Source: Acidobacteriota bacterium
Lineage (GTDB): Bacteria > Acidobacteriota > Terriglobia > Acidiferrales > UBA7541
NCBI GenBank assembly: GCA_021812285.1
Contig: JAKAOH010000011.1
Location: 1-39,075, forward strand
DNA: 39,075 nt
Direction: 5' to 3'
Every line of letters begins with the position of its first letter. Positions within the stretch are counted from its first letter, which is position 1. Under the pieces are notes generated by a model that worked only from the letters and a program-made list of their open reading frames with translations, was not told the DNA's origin and did not search any database. Shown here in pieces: positions 32,964-39,075 of this stretch. A program made the translations under genes and the position numbers.

Positions 32964-35144
32964 TCAGTTCATTTTCTTGCGGCCGAACGCGAATTGCGCG
33001 GCGAGCAGCAGGAAGAACATGACCAGAGCGAACCAGGGGCTGGCGGAAAGCGAGGGCAAGAGTTTCGGGCCGACATCAAAAGTGACGGGCCGCCAGATGT
33101 GATAGCGGAATTCGGGATCTTCGAGCAGCGCCACGACGATGCCGAACAGGCCGAAAATTCCGCCGCCGGCGATGAGTCCGCTGGCGAAAAGCGAGCCGGA
33201 ATTGATTTCGCTCTCGGAACCGCTTTCGGGCTTGCGGCCGCGCTCAGCCAGCCATCGGACGGCGCCGCCGGCGAAAATCGTCGCGGTGGTGGCAATGGAA
33301 AGATAGGAGCCGACGGCGAAAGGCAGCGAGCGAATGCCGAGAAGCTCGACGACAACCACCAGGAAGACGCCGAGCAGGACGAGCCGCCAAGGAAGACGAC
33401 GGGCGAGGATGCCGTTGATCACGGTCGCCATGAGGCGAGCCTGGGGCGCGGCGGCTTTTTCACTGCCGATGCCCTGGATCCACTGGATTTCGATTTTGCG
33501 CGCGGCGGGGTCGTAAAGGTACTTGCCGTCGGGGATGACGGGCGAGCCGAGGGCGTTGAGCAGGACGTAGGATTTGTGATTGAAATCGTAGCTCTGCTTT
33601 TCGACCGAGACGCCGGAGGGAAGCTGCTGGAGATCGATGGCCATTTCCATCGGCTTGTATTGTGCCAAGCCCACGTTCATCAATTTGAGCGTTCCGCCGA
33701 CGGCGATGACGGAAGCCATCACGCCGATCATCAGAGCCACTTGCTGCTTCCACGGAGTGGCGCCGACCAGAAAGCCGGTTTTTAAATCCTGGGATGTGCC
33801 GCCGGCGTTGGCCGCGGCGATGCAAACCACGCCGCCAATGGTGAGCGCCAAAGCGGCGTAGTTCTGCTTCGTCCATCCGGCCATGAGGAAGACGGCGCAG
33901 GTGGCCATGAGCGTGGCAATGGCCATACCGCTGATTGGATTCGAACTGCTGCCGATCAGGCCGACGATGCGCGAGCTGACCGTGACGAACAGGAAACCAA
34001 AGACGACGACGAAGACGGCGGCGAGCAGGTTCGCGCCGAGGGTGGTCTCCGCGCCGGGAATCGGACGGAACGTAAGGAGAACCCACATCATCACCACCAC
34101 CGCGAGCGAACCGAAAATCACGATTTTCATCGAGAGATCGCGCTCGGTGCGACTGGAGACGACAGGCGTTCCTTCGCGGCCCGCGCGAACGTTTTTCAAT
34201 CCGGCGCGAAGCGCGGCCACGATCGTCGGCATCGTTCGGGCGAGCGTAATCACGCCGGCCGCGGCCACCGCGCCGGCGCCCATCGGGCGGATGTAACTGG
34301 CCCAAAGCTGGCCGGGAGTCATCTGCGGAATGGGAACGGTGCTGGGATAAAGCGCGAGGTGGGGCGCGAGCGAGCCAAAAAAGCGAATCGCCGGCATCAT
34401 CACGAGCCAGGAAAAAACGCCGCCGGCCAACAGAAAACCAGCAATCCGCGGACCGATGATGTAGCCGACGCCGATGTACTCCGGCGTGATATTCGCCTGG
34501 AAGGAAGCGCCGGGCAGCCATTTGGGATCGTAACGCGGCGTGTCGGGCCAGAAGCCGAACGTTTCCATGAGCAGCGCGTAGGCTCCGCCGAGGCCCAGCC
34601 CCCAAAACACCTTGCTGGCGAAGGAGCCGCCGCGGTCGCCGGCGACGAGCACATCGGCGCAGGCCGTGCCTTCGGGATAGGTCAGATTGCCGTGCTCCTT
34701 GACGATCAGCTGGCGGCGCAGCGGAATCATCATCAGCACGCCCAGCCAGCCGCCGACGAGCGAAAGAAAGAAAACACCCCAGTATTCGAGCGGATAGCCG
34801 AGGAAAATCAGCGCCGGGAGGGTAAAGATCACGCCGCCGGCGATCGATTCACCGGCCGAGCCGGTGGTCTGAACGATGTTGTTTTCGAGAACGGTGGATT
34901 TGCCGAACGCGCGGAGAATGCTGATGGAAAGCACCGCGATCGGGATGGAAGCGGAGACGGTGAGGCCGGCGCGCAAACCGACGTAGACCGTCACCGCGCC
35001 GAAAAACAATCCGGCGAAAATCCCCAGGATGATCGCTCGCCAGCTGAATTCAGCGACTTTCGCTTCCGCCGGCAGGTAGGTGCGGAATTCGCCCAGCGGC
35101 GCCGTGGAGCTCCAACCGCGAGTTGCCAATGCCGCCTCCTTCAT
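32964..35144 (-). CDS. OPT-family oligopeptide/metal transporter
   Basis: About 726 residues from ATG 35144; a TTG at 35129 with AAGGAGG at ideal distance is an alternative start. About 15 hydrophobic helices follow. The OPT-family signature region is seen as ILGIFAGLFFGAVTVYVGLR with NIVQTTGSAGESIAGGVIF, NLTYPEGTACADVLVAGDRG, and later GASFQANITPEYIGVGYIIG. OPT transporters take up small peptides or siderophore/nicotianamine-like metal complexes. The bacterial members of this length are mostly uncharacterised. A periplasmic loop region around LMNVGLAQYKPMEMAIDLQQ is unusually long. Confidence 0.88.
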   Translation of the reverse strand: MKEAALATRGWSSTAPLGEFRTYLPAEAKVAEFSWRAIILGIFAGLFFGAVTVYVGLRAGLTVSASIPIAVLSISILRAFGKSTVLENNIVQTTGSAGESIAGGVIFTLPALIFLGYPLEYWGVFFLSLVGGWLGVLMMIPLRRQLIVKEHGNLTYPEGTACADVLVAGDRGGSFASKVFWGLGLGGAYALLMETFGFWPDTPRYDPKWLPGASFQANITPEYIGVGYIIGPRIAGFLLAGGVFSWLVMMPAIRFFGSLAPHLALYPSTVPIPQMTPGQLWASYIRPMGAGAVAAAGVITLARTMPTIVAALRAGLKNVRAGREGTPVVSSRTERDLSMKIVIFGSLAVVVMMWVLLTFRPIPGAETTLGANLLAAVFVVVFGFLFVTVSSRIVGLIGSSSNPISGMAIATLMATCAVFLMAGWTKQNYAALALTIGGVVCIAAANAGGTSQDLKTGFLVGATPWKQQVALMIGVMASVIAVGGTLKLMNVGLAQYKPMEMAIDLQQLPSGVSVEKQSYDFNHKSYVLLNALGSPVIPDGKYLYDPAARKIEIQWIQGIGSEKAAAPQARLMATVINGILARRLPWRLVLLGVFLVVVVELLGIRSLPFAVGSYLSIATTATIFAGGAVRWLAERGRKPESGSESEINSGSLFASGLIAGGGIFGLFGIVVALLEDPEFRYHIWRPVTFDVGPKLLPSLSASPWFALVMFFLLLAAQFAFGRKKMN

Positions 35145-35265
35145 CCCCACGCTTGAGGATCGGAAAGCGAACGGGGAAGGTAGCATCAACGGGCGGGCAA
35201 GGCAAGAGCGGAACGCAGGAAACGAAACGGGACCGTCGCTGCGCCGCAGAAGAGCAGCTTTGGGG

Positions 35266-35724
35266 CTAAGAAGAGGGTTTCTCGAGGCGCTGGCGGACGC
35301 GGTCGCTGAGCAGCTTGCCATCGATCGCCTTGCTTTCGAGGCGCGCGCGAGCGGCCTTGATGACGGCTCCCATTTGCTTGGGAGAGACAGCGGCGGTTTC
35401 GGCGATGGCGGCTTCGATCGCGGCGTTCAGTTCGGTGTCCGTGGGAGCGGCGGGAAGATAGGCATCGAGAACGGCAATTTCGCGGGTTTCGCGATCGGCC
35501 AAATCCTGACGGCCACCCTGGGTGAACTGGGCGATGGATTCGCGGCGCTGCTTGACGAGGGATTGGAGGACCTGGACGGATTCGGCGTCGTCGAGCGGGC
35601 GCGTTTTTTCGACTTCCTTGAGTTTCAAAGCGGTTTTGACCATGCGGAGGACGCTCGAGCGGAGGTCGTCGCGCGCCTTCATGGCTTCGATCAGGTCTTT
35701 CTGAATCTGCTCGGTCAACGTCAC
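35266..35724 (-). CDS. GatB/YqeY-domain protein
   Basis: 152 residues starting at GTG 35724. It is almost entirely helical with the YqeY signature: QIQKDLIEAMKARDDLRSSV and LRMVKTALKLKEVE, then QRRESIAQFTQGGRQDLADR and EIAVLDAYLPAAPT. It ends KQMGAVIKAARARLESKAID with GKLLSDRVRQRL. This tRNA-binding-type domain is shared with the tail of the GatB amidotransferase; the free-standing protein may act on or protect tRNA. It lies 121 bp from OPT and is possibly transcribed with gpmI upstream. Confidence 0.9.
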   Translation of the reverse strand: MTLTEQIQKDLIEAMKARDDLRSSVLRMVKTALKLKEVEKTRPLDDAESVQVLQSLVKQRRESIAQFTQGGRQDLADRETREIAVLDAYLPAAPTDTELNAAIEAAIAETAAVSPKQMGAVIKAARARLESKAIDGKLLSDRVRQRLEKPSS

Positions 35725-35811
35725 GGGATTTTTCTCTCGCGGATCACTATAGCATAGCGGTGCCGACGGCCGACGCGGCGCGGGTGCAACGGCCGGGCGG
35801 AACGCGGTGGA

Positions 35812-37365
35812 CTAGCGAATTTTCACGCGCAGATCGCGACCAGTCATTTCCGTGGGTTCGGGGACGGCGGCGATGCCGAGGATGGTCGGAGCGACGTCGC
35901 GGAGCGAGCCATCGTTCCGCAAGCCGAACTCGGGATCGTCGCTTGCGAGGATGAACGGAACGGGATTGGTGGTGTGATAGGTGTGCGGCCCGCCGGTGGC
36001 GGGGTCAATCATCGTTTCGGCGTTGCCGTGGTCGGCGGTGATGATCCAGGCGCCTCGCTTGGGGCCGAGCGCCCGGCGAATCGAGCCGAGTCCGGCGTCG
36101 ACGGCTTGGACCGCTTTGATGGCCGCTTCGAGCTTGCCGGTGTGGCCGACCATATCGGCGTTGGCGAAGTTCATGATGATCGCGTCGAAATCGCCCTTTT
36201 CGATGGCGTTGACGACGGTTTCGGTGATGCCGGCGGCGTTCATTTCCGGCTGCAGATCGTAGGTGGGTACCTTGGGCGAGGGCACGAGGATACGCTCCTC
36301 GCCAGGGTACGGCTTTTCGATGCCGCCGTTGAAGAAGTAAGTGACGTGGGCGTATTTTTCCGTTTCAGCGACGCGAAGATTGCGGAAACCCATTTCGGCA
36401 AAGACTTGCGCGAGGATGTGCTCGAGCTTTTCCGGCGCGAGGACGTAGCGAAGCCACGGCCACGTTTTCTCGTATTGCGTCATGCCAGCGAGGAGCAGTC
36501 TTTGCGGGCGACGGGGGTCGGCGAATCCCTGGAAATCGGGCTCGACGAGCGCGCGGGTGAGCTGGCGGGCGCGATCGGCGCGGAAATTGAAGAAAATCAG
36601 CGCGTCTTCGTCGTGAACGCGCGCGACCGGTTCGTCCGAGGCGTCGGTGATGACGACGGGCTCGACAAATTCATCGGTTACGCCGCGCTCGTAGCTGGCG
36701 CGAATGGCGGCGACGGGATCGGGGGAGCGGTGCTGGGATTCGCCGTGGACGAGCGCCTTGTAGGCGAGTTCGATGCGGGGCCAGCGATTATCGCGATCCA
36801 TCGCGTAGTAGCGGCCGGCAATGGTGGCGATGCGGCCGACGGAATATTCGCGCAATTTCTGCTGGAGCTGGCGGAGAAAGTCCTGGCCGCTGGTGGGAGG
36901 AGTGTCGCGGCCGTCGGTAAAGCAGTGGAGGAAAACGCGTTCGACCTTGTGCTCGGCGGCCATGCGGAGCAGCGCGTAGAGATGCGTGATGTGGGAATGG
37001 ATGCCGCCGTCGCTCAAGAGCCCCATCAGATGGAGCTGATTCCGGCGGCCGCGCTCAATTGCCTCAACGAGCAGCGGATGGCGCTGAAATTCGCCGCTGG
37101 CGATCATCTGGTCCACGCGGGTGATGTCCATCTGGACGATGCGGCCGGCGCCGATATTCAAATGGCCGACCTCGCTATTGCCCATCTGGCCTTCGGGCAA
37201 ACCGACCGACGGGCCGGATGTCTGGACAAGCGCATGGGGGAATTTTTCGAGCAGGGCGTCGTAATTGGGTTTGCGAGCGAGTGCGATGGCGTTGCCTTCG
37301 CGCCGGGGCGAATAGCCCCAGCCATCGAGCACGGTGAGAACAATGGGTTTGGGTCGTTTTGCCAT
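35812..37365 (-). CDS. gpmI: 2,3-bisphosphoglycerate-independent phosphoglycerate mutase
   Basis: 517 residues, the usual length. The enzyme interconverts 3- and 2-phosphoglycerate in glycolysis with two Mn ions. The N-terminal metal site [20 protein letters not shown] and the phospho-serine loop [20 protein letters not shown] (Ser64) are present. Further signatures are [46 protein letters not shown] and the C-terminal metal ligands in [13 protein letters not shown] and [10 protein letters not shown]. Enolase, the next glycolytic step, is encoded on the same strand a few genes upstream. Confidence 0.96.
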   Translation of the reverse strand: MAKRPKPIVLTVLDGWGYSPRREGNAIALARKPNYDALLEKFPHALVQTSGPSVGLPEGQMGNSEVGHLNIGAGRIVQMDITRVDQMIASGEFQRHPLLVEAIERGRRNQLHLMGLLSDGGIHSHITHLYALLRMAAEHKVERVFLHCFTDGRDTPPTSGQDFLRQLQQKLREYSVGRIATIAGRYYAMDRDNRWPRIELAYKALVHGESQHRSPDPVAAIRASYERGVTDEFVEPVVITDASDEPVARVHDEDALIFFNFRADRARQLTRALVEPDFQGFADPRRPQRLLLAGMTQYEKTWPWLRYVLAPEKLEHILAQVFAEMGFRNLRVAETEKYAHVTYFFNGGIEKPYPGEERILVPSPKVPTYDLQPEMNAAGITETVVNAIEKGDFDAIIMNFANADMVGHTGKLEAAIKAVQAVDAGLGSIRRALGPKRGAWIITADHGNAETMIDPATGGPHTYHTTNPVPFILASDDPEFGLRNDGSLRDVAPTILGIAAVPEPTEMTGRDLRVKIR

Positions 37366-37448
37366 GACTCCTCAGAATACACAGAATCGCGCGAGCGGGA
37401 AAACGCGCGGAGAAATTCAAAATTCCGCCGCGCCGAGGCAACGATCGC

Positions 37449-38084
37449 TCAGTCCCGAGTGGCGGAGCGAGGCTTGGCGCGCAGGACGTAGTGGTAAGGC
37501 AAGGACGGCAGCGATTGGGCCGTGAAACCCAGGCGCTCGAGCCGTTCGACGGCTTCCCGCGGGCTGTAGACGTGGTCGCGGGGAGGGCCAACGGGGCGGT
37601 CGGCTTCGGCGTTCCAATCAATGAAGAGAGCGAAGCCATTCGGAGCCACAAGGCCCGCGAGCGACGCGAGAGCGGCATCGCCGAGTTCGTGCAGTACATT
37701 CAGCGCGAGGACGCGGTCGGCGCGGCCGGCGAGGCAAGGCAGTTCATCGGGAAGAACGGCGCGGAGATTGGCGAGAGTGTGCGCCTGCGGCTTGGCGCGC
37801 AAGCGATCGAGCATGGCCGGCTGCTCATCGAGCGCGACGACGGAAACATCCGGGCGGGCTTGGGCGAGGCGAATCGCGAACGCGCCGGTGCCCGCGCCGA
37901 AGTCCACGAGGAAGGCGCCGGTGGGCAGATCGAGCAACGAGAGGATGGCGTCCGGCGGCAGGTATTCAAAACGCGAGGGATCATCGAGCTTGTCGGCGCG
38001 ATGGGCGTCGAATCGTTCGGGCTGTTTGGCTCCAGAACGCTGAGGATCGTCCACTTCTGAAACCGGTTTGCGCCGATCGGACAT
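37449..38084 (-). CDS. class I SAM-dependent methyltransferase
   Basis: 211 residues; ribosome-binding site AAGGAG precedes the ATG. The SAM-binding motif is VDFGAGTGAFAIRLA (~60-74), followed by VVALDEQPAMLDRL (motif II Asp) and DRVLALNVLHELGD (motif IV-like). The C-terminus has YSPREAVERLERLGF and PYHYVLRAKP, typical of small-molecule methyltransferases. The Cys/metal-binding pattern of arsenite methyltransferase is absent. Substrate unknown. Confidence 0.88.
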   Translation of the reverse strand: MSDRRKPVSEVDDPQRSGAKQPERFDAHRADKLDDPSRFEYLPPDAILSLLDLPTGAFLVDFGAGTGAFAIRLAQARPDVSVVALDEQPAMLDRLRAKPQAHTLANLRAVLPDELPCLAGRADRVLALNVLHELGDAALASLAGLVAPNGFALFIDWNAEADRPVGPPRDHVYSPREAVERLERLGFTAQSLPSLPYHYVLRAKPRSATRD

Positions 38085-38128
38085 TTCCGCTCCTTAAATC
38101 AATTGTTTCGCCGTCAGCGCGGCGACGG

Positions 38129-38653
38129 TTACGCCTTCGACGACGGACGCAGTTCCTCGATGCCCTTGACGGAAACTTCGACCGGGATTCCCTGCCGGAC
38201 GCTTTGGGTGACGATGCAATAATCCTCGAAAAGGTCGAGACAGCGCAGCGCTTTCTGCCTCTCCGCTTCGGAGAGCCGGGGATCGATATCGACGCGGACG
38301 CCGGCGATGCGCAAGCGGCCGCGATCGTTGCGGGCGGTGCGGACGGTGACTTTTGTCCGGATGGGGCCGACTTCGATGCGTCCCTTGCGGGCGCAGAAGA
38401 GCAGGCTGGCCGAGAGGCAATTGCCGATGGCGGCAGCGAGTATGCGCGAGGCGTTCGGACCGGTTTCCTTGCCGAGCGGAGGCGGCTCGTCCATGACGAG
38501 CGGGGCAAAACGATCGCGATCGAAACGGATGCGGAAGGCGTAGTCTTCGGTCTGCTCCATCTCGATGGTGAATCCGAGTTCCGCGGTTTCGCTCGAAGAG
38601 GCGTTGTTTTTGGAAGTTTCTGCGCTCATGACGTTCGGTTCCCTTCGAACCAT
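38129..38653 (-). CDS. OsmC-family protein (thiol-dependent peroxidase-like)
   Basis: 174 residues if started at ATG 38653, which has GAGGAAGG nearby; ATG 38629 would give a protein starting MSAETSKN. The body has FAPLVMDEPPPLGKETGPNA and SRILAAAIGNCLSASLLFCA with the first conserved Cys. LRCLDLFEDYCIVTQSVRQG carries the second, so the pair that reduces organic peroxides in OsmC/Ohr proteins is present. The exact start is not certain. It sits between a methyltransferase and enolase on the same strand. Confidence 0.85.
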   Translation of the reverse strand: MVRREPNVMSAETSKNNASSSETAELGFTIEMEQTEDYAFRIRFDRDRFAPLVMDEPPPLGKETGPNASRILAAAIGNCLSASLLFCARKGRIEVGPIRTKVTVRTARNDRGRLRIAGVRVDIDPRLSEAERQKALRCLDLFEDYCIVTQSVRQGIPVEVSVKGIEELRPSSKA

Positions 38654-38959
38654 CATGGGCCTTCCTCGGCGGGAAACACAAGCCGCGCACGGGCGCCGCA
38701 GGTCAAACAGAACGCCACGCACAACACGCTTCCAAGAAAAAATAGTCCAGGCTTTGCCGCAATTGGCGACGAGATGAACGTGTTCTCGAAAGATGATGTC
38801 GGAGCGCAGGATGTGAGTTGCGCCGGGGGCGGGACGCTCAAAGTCCGGCCGCAGCGCCCTCATGCCCAACGGAAGCAATCCTCCGGCAGAACGAGGACAA
38901 GCACACGAATAGCGCCATCCTTGCCCGCAACCGGCAGGGCGCGTCCGCGCGAGGACGAA
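38654..38959. other. intergenic region between OsmC-like gene and enolase
   Basis: 306 bp. No gene is supported, and no clear terminator U-tract or promoter pair was found. Confidence 0.4.

Positions 38960-39075
<116 letters not shown>

Noticed and set aside
35974-37491. 505-aa plus-strand frame opposite gpmI
   Set aside because: Antisense shadow of gpmI, which has all catalytic motifs.

Overview
The window looks like chromosome of an Acidobacteriota bacterium (Solibacter/Bryobacter- or Koribacter-like). That placement is inference from gene content. The markers are a secreted carboxypeptidase-regulatory-domain protein, a VWFA-related secreted protein, a VPS10/BNR-repeat exported protein, an M61 peptidase with PDZ domain, a serine-carboxypeptidase (S10) fragment, an OPT transporter, and high-GC housekeeping genes. 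No rRNA or CRISPR array is present.

Left flank (1-13666): ordinary accessory chromosome. In order it holds the exported-protein fragment at the left edge, two decayed transposase pieces, a secreted DUF1579-like protein, an AraC-type regulator, a cysteine synthase, and a GntR regulator divergent from a near-consensus promoter. That promoter has a perfect inverted repeat and now reads into a 5'-truncated S10 carboxypeptidase. An M61 peptidase, an APC amino-acid permease and a 1073-residue BNR-propeller exported protein follow. An IS630-family transposase remnant lies just before the island.

Central island (13667-29155): a 15.4-kb integrated element bounded by a 47-bp direct repeat that is the 3' part of tRNA-Pro(CGG). 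The tyrosine integrase sits next to the intact tRNA, and short TTGTCCGTA-type direct repeats lie 60-80 bp inside both ends, as expected for integrase arm sites. The cargo looks like a defence island. It has (a) an apparently uncharacterised three-gene operon: a 453-aa protein with a hydrophobic Gly-rich C-terminus, an archaeal-type NMN-adenylyltransferase-like protein, and a divergent dCTP-deaminase-fold protein; (b) a TIR-domain protein; (c) a type I restriction-modification operon hsdR-x-hsdM-hsdS with an extra membrane/coiled-coil gene x; (d) a SIR2-like protein preceded by a small hydrophobic peptide ORF inside a nested inverted-repeat structure; (e) a coiled-coil unknown, a double zinc-ribbon protein and a 42-aa membrane peptide next to the integrase. 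The element therefore puts an NAD-synthesis-like enzyme beside two predicted NAD-consuming proteins (TIR and SIR2), plus a nucleotide-pool-type enzyme.

Right flank (29156-39075): core chromosome. It carries a small conserved-looking protein and a D-2-hydroxyacid dehydrogenase on the plus strand. A long run on the minus strand follows: VWFA-related protein, rhomboid protease, OPT transporter, YqeY-like protein, phosphoglycerate mutase (gpmI), a methyltransferase, an OsmC-like protein and the C-terminus of enolase. The two glycolytic genes (eno, gpmI) are on the same strand a few genes apart.

All calls are from reading the sequence and from family motifs remembered from general knowledge; no database search was run.
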